From contig NZ_FWWV01000003.1 in the NCBI RefSeq assembly GCF_900176075.1, positions 19,205-83,204 of the forward strand: a stretch of DNA of 64,000 nucleotides, given 5' to 3'. The translations under genes and the position numbers were made by a program. Of this stretch, positions 26,703 through 35,716 are shown one piece after another (the first letter of the stretch is position 1; every line of letters starts with the position of its first letter). The DNA is from Pasteurella testudinis DSM 23072 (GTDB lineage: Bacteria; Pseudomonadota; Gammaproteobacteria; Enterobacterales; Pasteurellaceae). The notes under the pieces are model-generated. The model was not told the origin of the DNA. It saw only the letters and a program-made list of their open reading frames with translations, and did no database searches.

Positions 26703-27977
26703 TTATACATTTTGCGCCAAAAAACGGATAGCTTCCGCTGTCGGCAACGTTTGTTGTTGTGTGCGGCCCAATAAATCTTTCACGACCAATTGTCCGTTTT
26801 GTACTTCTTCTTCGCCGATCACCACGGCAAATACCGCACCGCTCTTATCGGCACGCTTAAATTGTTTTTTGAAATTACCACCGCTGCAATGCAGCATCAC
26901 ATTTTTCTGCGGACAAACCGCGCGTAACTGCTCTGCCACGTTAAAGGCTTGCAACGTCGCTTGTTCGCCGCTGTGTACCACATAAATATCCACTGCCGCC
27001 GGCAAACTCAGGCTTTGGTTCACTTCTTGTACCAGCAAAATCAAACGCTCGACGCCCATCGCAAAACCAACGCCGCTGGTGGCATGTCCGCCCAATTGTT
27101 CGACCAAACCGTCATAGCGACCGCCGCCGCATACCGTACCTTGTGCGCCAAGTGCGGTCGTCACCCACTCGAAGACGGTTTTGTTATAATAATCCAAACC
27201 GCGTACCAGTTTTTGATTGATTTCATAGGTAATTCCCATTTGATCCAAAATCGCACATAAACGGGCAAAATGCTGTTTGGAATCGTCATCCAAATAGTCA
27301 TGCAGTTTCGGCGCGTCATTTAAAACGGCTTGAATTTGCGCGTTTTTGGTATCCAAAATCCGCAGCGGGTTGGTGGTTAAACGGCGTTTGCAATCGTCAT
27401 CTAAAATCGCCAGATGATTCTGGAGGAAATCAACCAACGCTTGGCGATAATTATGACGTGCCTCTAACGAACCGATAGAATTGAGTTGTAAACTGACATG
27501 ATCGGCAATCCCCAGTGCTTTCCACAAACGGGCGGTCAACAGGATTAGCTCGGCATCAATCTCTGCCTGTGCAATACCGAACACTTCCACTCCGATTTGG
27601 TGAAACTGACGGTAACGCCCTTTTTGCGGCCGTTCATAACGGAACATCGGCCCCATATACCATAAACGTTGCTCTTGGTTATACAACAAACCGTGCTCAA
27701 TACCGGCACGCACACAGCCCGCCGTGCCTTCCGGACGTAGGGTAAGGCTTTCGTTGTCGCGGTCATCGAAAGTAAACATCTCTTTTTCGACCACATCGGT
27801 CACTTCGCCGATCGCGCGTTTGAACAACGGTGTCGATTCGACAATCGGCATTCTGATTTCACTGTAGCCGTAACTGGTCAGTACCCGTCTGACTACGGCT
27901 TCCAGCCATTGCCATAACGGCGTGTCTTGCGGAAGACAGTCATTCATTCCACGAATTGCTTGAATGGTTTTTGCCAC
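26703..27977 (-). CDS. hisS: Histidyl-tRNA synthetase
   Basis: Class II synthetase of 424 residues. Motif 2 is [17 protein letters not shown], the histidine-binding loop is [15 protein letters not shown], and [11 protein letters not shown] is motif 3. The start codon is GTG (27975-27977) with AAGGA upstream. It follows ispG by 19 bp and precedes yfgM by 18 bp. Confidence 0.96.
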   Translation of the reverse strand: MAKTIQAIRGMNDCLPQDTPLWQWLEAVVRRVLTSYGYSEIRMPIVESTPLFKRAIGEVTDVVEKEMFTFDDRDNESLTLRPEGTAGCVRAGIEHGLLYNQEQRLWYMGPMFRYERPQKGRYRQFHQIGVEVFGIAQAEIDAELILLTARLWKALGIADHVSLQLNSIGSLEARHNYRQALVDFLQNHLAILDDDCKRRLTTNPLRILDTKNAQIQAVLNDAPKLHDYLDDDSKQHFARLCAILDQMGITYEINQKLVRGLDYYNKTVFEWVTTALGAQGTVCGGGRYDGLVEQLGGHATSGVGFAMGVERLILLVQEVNQSLSLPAAVDIYVVHSGEQATLQAFNVAEQLRAVCPQKNVMLHCSGGNFKKQFKRADKSGAVFAVVIGEEEVQNGQLVVKDLLGRTQQQTLPTAEAIRFLAQNV

Positions 27978-27996
27978 GTCTATTTATTCCTTGTTA

Positions 27997-29118
27997 TTAT
28001 TCATGAGTAGTAAGCAGATCAATGCGCTGTGACGGATCTTGCATGGCGATTTTGGCACGGATTCTGGCTTCCAGCTGATCGATCAGATTGTCATTGTCGA
28101 ACCGCTCTTTTTGCCGCACACCGTCCAGATAGAAGCCGCTCTTATTATTGCCGCCGGTCACGCCCAAATCGGAAACCAAGGCTTCGCCAGGCCCGTTGAC
28201 CACACAACCGATAATAGACACGTCCATCGGCGTGACAATATCTTCCAAACGCTGCTCTAGTGCGTTCACCGTGCCGATCACGTCAAACTCCTGACGGGAG
28301 CAGGTCGGGCAGGCGATAAAGTTAATACCGCGTGATCGGATTCGCAATGATTTTAAAATATCAAAGCCGACTTTGATCTCTTCGACCGGATCTGCAGCCA
28401 GCGAAACACGCAAGGTATCGCCGATCCCTTCCGACAACAACAGCCCCAGTCCGACGGCGGATTTTACCGCTCCGGCTCTGGCACCGCCGGCTTCGGTGAT
28501 GCCCAGATGCAACGGCTGTTTAATCGCTTTTGCCAATAAGCGGTAAGATTCCACCGCCAAAAATACATCGGAAGCTTTAACACTGACTTTAAATTGATCG
28601 AAATTAAGCCGATCTAAAATATCCACATGGCGCAAGGCAGATTCCAACAGCGCTTGCGGGGTCGGTTCACCGTATTTTTCCTGAATATCCCGTTCCAAAG
28701 AGCCGGCATTAACGCCGATCCGAATCGGAATATTGTTGTCTCTGGCGCAATCGACTACCGCACGGATTCGATCTTCCCGTCCGATATTGCCCGGATTAAT
28801 CCGCAAGCAATCGACACCGTATTCCGCTACTTTCAGCGCAATACGGTAGTCAAAATGGATATCCGCCACCAACGGCACGGAAACTTGCTGTTTAATCAAT
28901 TTAAAGGCTTCGGCGGCGTCCATCGTCGGTACCGAAACACGCACGATATCCGCCCCGACTTTTTCCAACGCTCTAATTTGCGCCACGGTGGCTTCCACAT
29001 CGGTGGTGCGGGTGTTGGTCATCGACTGCACTGCAATCGGCGCATCACCGCCAATCGGTACGTTGCCCACATAAATTTTTGTCGATTCACGACGCTTGAT
29101 CGGAGTTTCTTTTAACAT
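27997..29118 (-). CDS. ispG: 4-hydroxy-3-methylbut-2-enyl diphosphate synthase
   Basis: Iron-sulfur enzyme of the MEP isoprenoid pathway. The 373 residues contain the TIM-barrel start [20 protein letters not shown] and the C-terminal 4Fe-4S ligands in [13 protein letters not shown] and [13 protein letters not shown]. It lies between rodZ and hisS with gaps of 18-19 bp, a conserved run. Confidence 0.96.
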   Translation of the reverse strand: MLKETPIKRRESTKIYVGNVPIGGDAPIAVQSMTNTRTTDVEATVAQIRALEKVGADIVRVSVPTMDAAEAFKLIKQQVSVPLVADIHFDYRIALKVAEYGVDCLRINPGNIGREDRIRAVVDCARDNNIPIRIGVNAGSLERDIQEKYGEPTPQALLESALRHVDILDRLNFDQFKVSVKASDVFLAVESYRLLAKAIKQPLHLGITEAGGARAGAVKSAVGLGLLLSEGIGDTLRVSLAADPVEEIKVGFDILKSLRIRSRGINFIACPTCSRQEFDVIGTVNALEQRLEDIVTPMDVSIIGCVVNGPGEALVSDLGVTGGNNKSGFYLDGVRQKERFDNDNLIDQLEARIRAKIAMQDPSQRIDLLTTHE

Positions 29119-29136
29119 ATCCTATCTCTATTGCGA

Positions 29137-30279
29137 TTAGTTAGGCAATTTAATCCGCGCAACACGGCCGTCAATCGTCAACGGCACTTCTTGCCCTTGG
29201 AACGTAATCCGCACATTTTGCGGTGCGCCGATCACCAACGAATACGGTTCGCCGTCAGCAAAGTTCAGAACTTCGCCTTGCTTATACTCTTTTTGCGCCA
29301 ACACTTTGCGATTTGCATCACGCACGCTCAGCCAACAGCTATTGCCGATAATTTCGATTGTCAGCCCGTTGCCTGCAATCGCCGCGATATTATCACCTAC
29401 CGCACTTTGATCGCCGTTTTCGGCATTTGCGGTTGCGCTGCCGCCGTCTAATTGTTCCATTGCATTGCTGAGTACTTGCCCTGAAGTTTGCCCTTGGTAG
29501 GCTTGCCCCTGATAAGTCACCGCACTTTCATTCTGCATGCCGTTATCGGCCAGCGGTGTTAACACCACATTGGCTTCGGACGCCGTTAGCGCGCTTAATG
29601 TGCCGCTTTGCCCGATAGCCGAATTATCTGCATTAGCGGCATTTAAACCGACACTTGCAGATCCTGCCCCACTATCAACCGTTTCCGTTCCGAGTGCGTC
29701 GGGTGCGGTATTATTTTCCATAGCCGTCGGCGTGGGTAAAAGCACACTATCCGCGCTTGAATTTGAGGCCGATACCGCACTTTCACTTTGCGAATTGTTT
29801 AAAAAACTCTCGACCAAATTGGTTCTTTCATCTTGTGATTGCTGATAATTTTGCCACCACCAATACGCGGTCATACCCACCATAATCAGCGCAATCACCC
29901 ACGTTAACCGCCCGATCCAGTTGGAATAAGAAGCATAATGATTGACCCTGTGATTATTGCGCATATTTTTCTGCAGATCATTTTGGATCGGCTCACCATA
30001 AGAGATCGCCGGATTATTCCAAACGGACTCCGGCAATTTCAAAAATTTGGCATAATTGCGCACATAGCCTTTCATAAACGTTGGCGGACAGTTAGGCTGA
30101 ATTAATTCGTTATTTTCAATCTGATGAATAATCGCGGTTTTAAGATGTGTTTTTTGTACAACTTCTTCAACGCTCAAACCCAATTGCTGACGTTTTTGGC
30201 GTAAGGTTTCGCCAAGATTAAATTCATTGGCGTTAAATTCATTTTGCTGTTGTTGCTTATGTTGTTGCTTATTTTCCAT
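29137..30279 (-). CDS. rodZ: Cytoskeletal membrane protein RodZ
   Basis: Links MreB to the elongation machinery. Domains in order: a glutamine-rich start (KQQHKQQQQNEF), a cytoplasmic helix-turn-helix (about 20-90; LGETLRQKRQQLGLSVEEVVQKTHL), one transmembrane helix (about 121-142, ending TAYWWW), a long low-complexity Ser/Ala/Asn linker, and a beta-rich periplasmic domain (about 305-380). 380 residues. The linker contains uptake sequences within the coding region, a common place for them. Confidence 0.92.
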   Translation of the reverse strand: MENKQQHKQQQQNEFNANEFNLGETLRQKRQQLGLSVEEVVQKTHLKTAIIHQIENNELIQPNCPPTFMKGYVRNYAKFLKLPESVWNNPAISYGEPIQNDLQKNMRNNHRVNHYASYSNWIGRLTWVIALIMVGMTAYWWWQNYQQSQDERTNLVESFLNNSQSESAVSASNSSADSVLLPTPTAMENNTAPDALGTETVDSGAGSASVGLNAANADNSAIGQSGTLSALTASEANVVLTPLADNGMQNESAVTYQGQAYQGQTSGQVLSNAMEQLDGGSATANAENGDQSAVGDNIAAIAGNGLTIEIIGNSCWLSVRDANRKVLAQKEYKQGEVLNFADGEPYSLVIGAPQNVRITFQGQEVPLTIDGRVARIKLPN

Positions 30280-30386
30280 GAGATTACCATAAAATTAAGT
30301 TCAAGCGCAGAGTTTAAAATTGTCATTCCGCTTTTGCAACAGTTAATCATCAATCTGCAACATTAATACACAAAAATAGCGCTTGT

Positions 30387-30938
30387 TTATTTCAATAAAT
30401 GACTCAATTGTGCAGCTTGCTGCGGATCGATATTCGCCAATTTTTGCAGGGCTTCTTTTTGGCGTTGCCGATCGCCGGCTTGATGGGCGCAAAGTGCAGT
30501 ATTTTCATAGGTTTGCGCCAAGCGGTAATAATCCGGACTGTCGAGTGCGGCGGCAAAATGGTCGAAAGCCTGACTGAATCTGCCCTGCTGACACAAAAAT
30601 GCCGCATAGTTGTTGTGGCTGTCGCCCTGCTGCGCATCTTTTTGCAGTGCCGTCAGATAGTGGTTTTCCGCCTGCGCATTGTTGCCGATCAGCTGGTAAT
30701 AGTGCGCCAATACCAGATAAGGCAGGTAATAATCCGCGCTATGCTGCAACGCCTTATCCAAACTCTGCTTCGCCGCTTCGTATTGGTTCTGCTGCAAATA
30801 GCCCAGCGCCACTTGCACACGCGCATAAGCCGCACGTTGGTTTTCACTTGTCTGCTTACTGGTCGTGTTGCAAGCGCTTAACAAAAGAAGGAACAATAGC
30901 GGAAAAATAAAACGGCGTTTAATTTGATGCAATCCCAT
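30387..30938 (-). CDS. pilW: Type IV pilus biogenesis lipoprotein PilW/PilF-like
   Basis: A 183-residue TPR lipoprotein needed in other bacteria for PilQ secretin assembly. The lipobox is LSAC (Cys at about 23). TPR units include VALGYLQQNQYEAAKQSLDKALQ, YLVLAHYYQLIGNNAQAENHYLTAL and NNYAAFLCQQGRFSQAFDHF. AGGAG precedes the ATG. It lies between rlmN and rodZ, its standard position. Natural competence, suggested by the uptake sequences, uses type IV pili. Confidence 0.88.
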   Translation of the reverse strand: MGLHQIKRRFIFPLLFLLLLSACNTTSKQTSENQRAAYARVQVALGYLQQNQYEAAKQSLDKALQHSADYYLPYLVLAHYYQLIGNNAQAENHYLTALQKDAQQGDSHNNYAAFLCQQGRFSQAFDHFAAALDSPDYYRLAQTYENTALCAHQAGDRQRQKEALQKLANIDPQQAAQLSHLLK

Positions 30939-30988
30939 GATGTTTCTCCTCTTATTGTCTGCCTTTGTTTACGCAGTTATTTTGGCGC

Positions 30989-32104
30989 TTACGCCTGTTT
31001 TATCGCAATCGCCTCGCCAAACGCTTTTTTATGCAGTGTGCGCTTGGTACGGTCGATCACTTCTCCGGCAAGCTGTCCGCAGGCGGCGTCAATATCGTCA
31101 CCGCGCGTTTTGCGCACGATCACGGTCAAACCGTACTCCATCAACACTTTTTGGAAGCGGTCGATTCGAGTGTTGGAACTCTTGTTATACGGCGCTTCGG
31201 GGAACGGATTCCACGGAATCAAATTCACTTTGCACGGAATATTTTCCAGCACTTTCGCCAGTTGGTGGGCGTGTTCCGTGCCGTCATTAATGTGATCGAG
31301 CATCACATATTCAATCGTCACTTTGCCATGATTGGCTTTGGAAACCGCAAGATAACGGCTGACCGAATCCATCAGCATTTTAATGTTATACTTCTTGTTG
31401 ATCGGCACGATTTCATCGCGCAGTTCGTCGTTCGGCGCATGCAGCGACACCGCCAACGCCACGTCAATCATTTCCGGCAATTTATCCAACGCCGGCACCA
31501 CGCCGGAAGTCGACAGCGTAACCCGTCTTTTTGACAAGCCGTAACCGAAATCGTCCAGCATGATTTCCATTGCCGGCACGACATTGCTGACATTCAGCAA
31601 CGGTTCGCCCATGCCCATCATCACCACATTGGTAATCGGGCGCTCGCCGCTCACGCCGTGCGGTCCTAACACTTTCGCCGCGCGCCAAACCTGACCGATA
31701 ATTTCCGCGACGGTCAAATTACGGTTAAAGCCCTGTTGTGCGGTCGAACAAAAGGTACACGCCAAGGCACAACCCACTTGCGATGACACGCACAAGGTCG
31801 CACGGTCATTTTCCGGAATATACACGGTTTCGACCTGCTGATCGCCCACCTGCATCGCCCATTTGATCGTGCCGTCGGCAGAGCGCTGCTCCTCCGCAAC
31901 TTCCGGCGCTTTGATCTCGGCAACGGTTTTTAATTTTTCACGCAACACTTTGTTGATATTGGTCATATTATCAAAGTTGTCTTCGCCGAAGTGGTAGATC
32001 CACTTCATCAGTTGATCAGCTCGGAACGGTTTTTCGCCCAAACCTTGCAACAGTTCACGCAATGCTTTGCGATTTAGATCGAGTAAATTCGTTTTATTTG
32101 TCAT
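30989..32104 (-). CDS. rlmN: Dual-specificity rRNA/tRNA adenine-C2 methyltransferase RlmN
   Basis: Radical-SAM enzyme that methylates A2503 of 23S rRNA and A37 of some tRNAs. The cluster-binding motif is CALACTFC (Cys112, 116, 119). Also visible are [23 protein letters not shown] and, near the C-terminus, the [15 protein letters not shown] stretch with the second catalytic cysteine. 371 residues. First gene of the minus-strand run to dapD. Confidence 0.96.
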   Translation of the reverse strand: MTNKTNLLDLNRKALRELLQGLGEKPFRADQLMKWIYHFGEDNFDNMTNINKVLREKLKTVAEIKAPEVAEEQRSADGTIKWAMQVGDQQVETVYIPENDRATLCVSSQVGCALACTFCSTAQQGFNRNLTVAEIIGQVWRAAKVLGPHGVSGERPITNVVMMGMGEPLLNVSNVVPAMEIMLDDFGYGLSKRRVTLSTSGVVPALDKLPEMIDVALAVSLHAPNDELRDEIVPINKKYNIKMLMDSVSRYLAVSKANHGKVTIEYVMLDHINDGTEHAHQLAKVLENIPCKVNLIPWNPFPEAPYNKSSNTRIDRFQKVLMEYGLTVIVRKTRGDDIDAACGQLAGEVIDRTKRTLHKKAFGEAIAIKQA

Positions 32105-32347
32105 GATGATTCACGCCTCGTTATTACACATTACGGCTTGTCGGCAGGATACCGAAAAGGTGGTGTTGAAGAAGTCGGCGATTTTACTGATTTAAACGCA
32201 ATTAATCTAGTCTTTTTCGCGCTCATCGGCTATTCGAGGCAACGCTTTTTTCGATCCGGATCGCAAAAACAGACCGCACTTTAGCCTATTATTTTAAAAA
32301 GTTCTGATAGTATTCGCAGAATAATTGTCTTAAACTGAGTGGCAAGA

Positions 32348-32375
32348 CTTGAAATTAACATTTTGATAACCATTT
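32348..32375 (+). promoter_or_regulatory. Sigma-32 (heat shock) promoter of htpX
   Basis: A perfect CTTGAAA (32348-32354), a 13-bp spacer, and AACCATTT (32368-32375), matching CCCCATnT except the first two bases. It has the same 13-bp spacing as the grpE promoter and lies about 55 bp before the htpX ATG. Confidence 0.75.
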
Positions 32376-32386
32376 ATTGCTTCAAT

Positions 32387-32406
32387 CTTATTCTTACTTA
32401 TTCTTA
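32387..32406. repeat. Perfect 10-bp tandem duplication in the htpX leader
   Basis: CTTATTCTTA occurs twice head to tail, between the heat-shock promoter and the ribosome site. Confidence 0.8.
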
Positions 32407-32428
32407 TTTTTCACGGGAGTGTTTCATT

Positions 32429-33283
32429 ATGATGCGAATTATTCTGTTCTTGTTGACCAACATGGCAGTGTTGTTTGTTTTTAATATTATTTTGACCTTA
32501 ACCGGTATTCAATCGCAAGATGCCGCCGGCTTGCTGATTCTTGCGGCGCTATTCGGTTTCGGCGGCTCGTTGGTGTCGCTGTTTATGTCCAAATCAATGG
32601 CAAAAAGAGCGGTCGGCGCGCAGGTGATCACCCAACCGCGCAACGAACAGGAGCAATGGCTGCTTTACACCGTGCAGGCGCAAGCGCGCAAAGCCGGTTT
32701 GCCGATGCCGGAAGTGGCGATTTATCACTCCAGTGATGTCAACGCTTTTGCCACCGGCGCCAGCAAAAAGAATTCATTGGTTGCGGTCAGCACCGGATTG
32801 TTAAACACCATGACCCGTGACGAAGCCGAAGCCGTATTGGCGCACGAAGTCAGCCACATCGCCAACGGCGATATGGTGACGATGACGTTGCTGCAAGGAG
32901 TGTTGAATACCTTCGTGATTTTCGTGTCGCGCATGATCGCCAAAGTGGTTGCCAGCAACCGTGACGGCGAAACCAGCAGCGGGATGTATTTCATGGTGGC
33001 AATGGTGCTGGAAGTGGTATTCGGTTTCCTCGCCAGCATTATCGCCATGTGGTTCTCCCGCTACCGCGAGTTCCACGCCGATGCCGGTTCCGCACAATTG
33101 GTCGGCAAACAAAAAATGATCGCCGCATTAAAACGTTTGCAAACCTTGCACGAACCGCAACAGCTGGAAGGTGAACTGGCGGCGTTTGCGATTAACGGTA
33201 AACGCGGCACGCCGTTGGCGGCACTGTTTATGAGCCACCCGCCGTTAGAAAAACGGATTGAAGCGCTGCAAAAACTCAATTAA
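32429..33283 (+). CDS. htpX: Membrane protease HtpX
   Basis: Zinc metalloprotease of the inner membrane that degrades misfolded membrane proteins. The ATG at 32429 (GGGAG upstream) gives [14 protein letters not shown], the family start, and 284 residues; the frame is open from 32339 but that covers the promoter. Two N-terminal and two central membrane segments surround the zinc motif HEVSH (139-143); a later EFHAD supplies the third ligand. The sigma-32 promoter fits its known heat-shock control. Confidence 0.95.
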   Translation: MMRIILFLLTNMAVLFVFNIILTLTGIQSQDAAGLLILAALFGFGGSLVSLFMSKSMAKRAVGAQVITQPRNEQEQWLLYTVQAQARKAGLPMPEVAIYHSSDVNAFATGASKKNSLVAVSTGLLNTMTRDEAEAVLAHEVSHIANGDMVTMTLLQGVLNTFVIFVSRMIAKVVASNRDGETSSGMYFMVAMVLEVVFGFLASIIAMWFSRYREFHADAGSAQLVGKQKMIAALKRLQTLHEPQQLEGELAAFAINGKRGTPLAALFMSHPPLEKRIEALQKLN

Positions 33284-33355
33284 GATAATGCGCAACCGCA
33301 CTTTATCATTTTCGGGGCTGATTTCAGCCCCTTCTTTATTTGGACAGAAATCATA

Positions 33356-33892
33356 ATGGAACACGACTATCACGATCTGATCGCAATCTTCAACGCCTGT
33401 TTTTACCAAGAATACAACACCAAATTAGAAAAAGGCGGTGATGAACCAATTTACTTACCAGCCAATGAAAACCACACTTATAACGCCATTCGCTTTGCTC
33501 ACGGTTACTACAGCAGCGCCCTGCATGAAATCGCGCATTGGTTGGTGGCGGGACGTTCGCGTTGGCATTTGGAAGATTTCGGGTATTGGTACGAACCGGA
33601 CGGCCGCAGCGAAGAACAGCAACGGTTATTCGAAAAAGTAGAAGTGAAACCGCAGGCAATCGAATGGATTCTGTCCACTGCCGCCGGCAAACGATTTTTC
33701 ACCAGTGCGGATAATCTCAACGGACAAGCCGGCGACAGCCGCCCGTTTAAAAGTGCGGTTTATGCCCAAGTATGCCACTATGCCGAACACGGCTTACCGA
33801 AACGTGCCGAAACCCTACGCCAAGCCTTATCTCAGTTTTACGGCACGGAAAACCGGATTGATTTGACGTTATTCGATCCGAATGCGATCTGA
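33356..33892 (+). CDS. epmC: Elongation factor P hydroxylase EpmC
   Basis: Hydroxylates the beta-lysylated lysine of EF-P, the last step of its modification in E. coli. 178 residues. Recognised from NTKLEKGGDEPIYLPA, FAHGYYSSALHEIAHWLVAG with metal-ligand histidines, DFGYWYEPDGR and VEVKPQAIEWI. It follows htpX by 72 bp. EpmA and EpmB are not in the window. Confidence 0.9.
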   Translation: MEHDYHDLIAIFNACFYQEYNTKLEKGGDEPIYLPANENHTYNAIRFAHGYYSSALHEIAHWLVAGRSRWHLEDFGYWYEPDGRSEEQQRLFEKVEVKPQAIEWILSTAAGKRFFTSADNLNGQAGDSRPFKSAVYAQVCHYAEHGLPKRAETLRQALSQFYGTENRIDLTLFDPNAI

Positions 33893-33916
33893 GATTAAAT
33901 CAATATAAAAAAATAA

Positions 33917-33936
33917 GGGCGGATTCACCTCCGCCC
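33917..33936. terminator. Bidirectional terminator (GGCGGAT family)
   Basis: GGGCGGA and TCCGCCC form a stem between convergent epmC and the peroxidase gene; the minus-strand T-run is strong. Confidence 0.85.
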
Positions 33937-33976
33937 TCGTCTTTACATCTGTGCTGTCAACGCTAACTTAGGTAAC

Positions 33977-35386
33977 TCACTGTTTTTCGTTGACTAAGAT
34001 TTTGCCTTCAAATTCCCCCGTCAGGCTGTGCAGGAATTCCACCATATCGCTCACATCTTGTTCCGGCAAGGTCACGCCGCTTTGGTATTTCAACATCAAC
34101 TCGACCGCTTGTTGCAGGTTTTCCGCTTGTGCGTCATGGAAATAAGGTCCGGTTAAGGCAATATTTCTTAAGCCCGGCACTTTGAAACGATATTTATCGC
34201 GCGGATCTTGGGTTTGTGCGAAGCGACCGTTGTCGTCCGCCGTCAACGGCGTGCCGCGCTCGGCGAAGTAATCGGCTTTGGTTCCCATCAACTCATAAGA
34301 AGTTCCGCCCATATTTACACCGCTGTGGCAGGTGTCGCATTTGTATTGTTGGAACAGCTCGTAACCGTGCTGCTGATTGGCGCTCAATGCGGTTTGATCG
34401 CCTTTCAGATAGCGGTCAAAGGCACTGTTCGGCGTGATCAGGGTTTTCTCAAATTCGGCAATCGCATCGGTGATGTTGTCACCGCTGAAACCGTCCGGAT
34501 ACACCTGTAAAAACGCCGCTTTCAGCTCACTGTCTTGATCCAGTTTGGCGATCACTTCGTCCCAGTCTTTCGACCCCATTTCCACCGGATTAAACGGCGG
34601 ACCACCGGCTTGCTCGGCTAACGTCGACGCCCGTCCGTCCCAGAACTGAACGAAGTTAAATGCCGCATTGTAAACTGTCGGCGCATTGATTCCGCCTTTT
34701 TGCCCGTGAATACCGGTTGAGGTGGCTAAATTATCCACGCCGCCGGTATTCAAGCCGTGGCAACTGGCGCAAGAAACAGTGCCATCACCGGAAAGTGCGG
34801 TACTGTGGAACAGAATATTCCCCAACGCTACTTTCGCCGGATCGGTTGGCAAACGATCAGGAATCGGTTGAATAAAACGGGCTTCCGACACGCCTGCCGT
34901 ATCTTCCGGTAACTGATGATCTTTGCGTTGTTGACGAACCCAATCCAACAAGATTTTTTGTTCATCGGCATTCAGTGAAGAGCCCCAGTGCAGATGAATA
35001 AAGGACTTGGTCGGCATTTCGTCGTTGATCACCACCCGTTCCAATTTGGCCAGTGCGGTGGCGGAAATCGCTTGCGGGTTATCCAGATGATCGACAATTT
35101 CGCTCAACAGAAAATGATCAAGCGCTTTATTGATGTCGTCTTGCATAATGCCGTTGACGATTGGCAAATGAATATAAAACGGCACTTCAGCGTTCGGCGT
35201 ATGGCAATATTGGCATTGATTGTCGTAAAGCACCTGCTCGACCAATTTTGCCGACGGCGTTTGCATCGCACTTTGCGCCAACAGTTTTTCTTTTTGTTGG
35301 TTGTCAAAGTGATTAATATAGGCTACTGTGGCAAAAAAGCCCGCAATCCCCAGCCCAACAAGGGAAAAGAGTAATTTTTTCTTCAT
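33977..35386 (-). CDS. Tri-haem cytochrome c peroxidase (quinol peroxidase/YhjA type)
   Basis: Reduces hydrogen peroxide at the outer face of the inner membrane. An uncleaved N-terminal anchor (about 5-24) is followed by three haem-binding CxxCH motifs: CQYCH (58-62), CASCH (206-210) and CDTCH (350-354). Classical CcpA enzymes have only the last two; the extra N-terminal haem domain marks the family that takes electrons directly from quinol, as shown for Aggregatibacter QPO and E. coli YhjA. The peroxidase core includes VYNAAFNFVQFWDGRA and VPGLRNIALTGPYFHD. 469 residues. A perfect FNR box lies upstream, so induction under low oxygen is likely. Confidence 0.92.
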   Translation of the reverse strand: MKKKLLFSLVGLGIAGFFATVAYINHFDNQQKEKLLAQSAMQTPSAKLVEQVLYDNQCQYCHTPNAEVPFYIHLPIVNGIMQDDINKALDHFLLSEIVDHLDNPQAISATALAKLERVVINDEMPTKSFIHLHWGSSLNADEQKILLDWVRQQRKDHQLPEDTAGVSEARFIQPIPDRLPTDPAKVALGNILFHSTALSGDGTVSCASCHGLNTGGVDNLATSTGIHGQKGGINAPTVYNAAFNFVQFWDGRASTLAEQAGGPPFNPVEMGSKDWDEVIAKLDQDSELKAAFLQVYPDGFSGDNITDAIAEFEKTLITPNSAFDRYLKGDQTALSANQQHGYELFQQYKCDTCHSGVNMGGTSYELMGTKADYFAERGTPLTADDNGRFAQTQDPRDKYRFKVPGLRNIALTGPYFHDAQAENLQQAVELMLKYQSGVTLPEQDVSDMVEFLHSLTGEFEGKILVNEKQ

Positions 35387-35419
35387 AAAACAGTGTTCCT
35401 TATCAAAGAAATGAAATAA

Positions 35420-35443
35420 CGTAAGACCATGCGTAAGACCTTA
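35420..35443. repeat. 12-bp tandem duplication in the peroxidase leader
   Basis: CGTAAGACCATG followed by CGTAAGACCTTA, in the presumed untranslated leader just after the -10 region. Confidence 0.6.
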
Positions 35444-35474
35444 GATAGTGTGCGGGATTTGTCATTTCGTTTTA

Positions 35475-35488
35475 TTGATTAATATCAA
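35475..35488 (-). promoter_or_regulatory. FNR box upstream of the tri-haem peroxidase
   Basis: TTGATTAATATCAA is a perfect TTGAT-N4-ATCAA. A minus-strand -10 TATCTA at 35442-35447 puts the box near -42 to -45 from a start near 35437, the class II activator position. Confidence 0.8.
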
Positions 35489-35660
35489 TAGTTTTAATTT
35501 GTATAACCTATTGCTTCAATAGGCATAATTTTTATATGGATTTACACCCTAATCGACTGTTTTTTGCTGCACAACACCATTTTAATGTTATAATCCGCAC
35601 AATTTTGAGTGATACTAAAAACCACTCGCCACCGCTTGAACGCCTTAAACCGCACTTTCG

Positions 35661-35684
35661 TTTAGTTCAGTGTTTAGTTCTCCG
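35661..35684. repeat. 12-bp tandem duplication upstream of the autotransporter
   Basis: TTTAGTTCAGTG followed by TTTAGTTCTCCG, about 33-56 bp before the autotransporter ATG and next to an uptake sequence. Confidence 0.6.
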
Positions 35685-35716
35685 TTAACCACTTGATATT
35701 CATAGGTATAATAGCC

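Larger units (their letters stand above)
32105..32428. other. Intergenic region between divergent rlmN and htpX
   Basis: A 324-bp gap without a gene. It holds one uptake sequence (near 32274), the htpX sigma-32 promoter (32348-32375) and a perfect 10-bp tandem repeat (32387-32406). I see no open frame with a ribosome site and no convincing rlmN promoter. Confidence 0.7.
35387..35716. other. Intergenic region between peroxidase and autotransporter genes
   Basis: A 330-bp AT-rich gap between divergent genes. It holds two 12-bp tandem duplications (35420-35443, 35661-35684), an FNR box, and one uptake sequence. I find no gene and no strong promoter for the autotransporter. Confidence 0.7.

Noticed and set aside
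30399..30881. Plus-strand frame of 160 codons opposite pilW
   Set aside because: Antisense shadow; pilW has lipobox, TPR motifs and a strong ribosome site.
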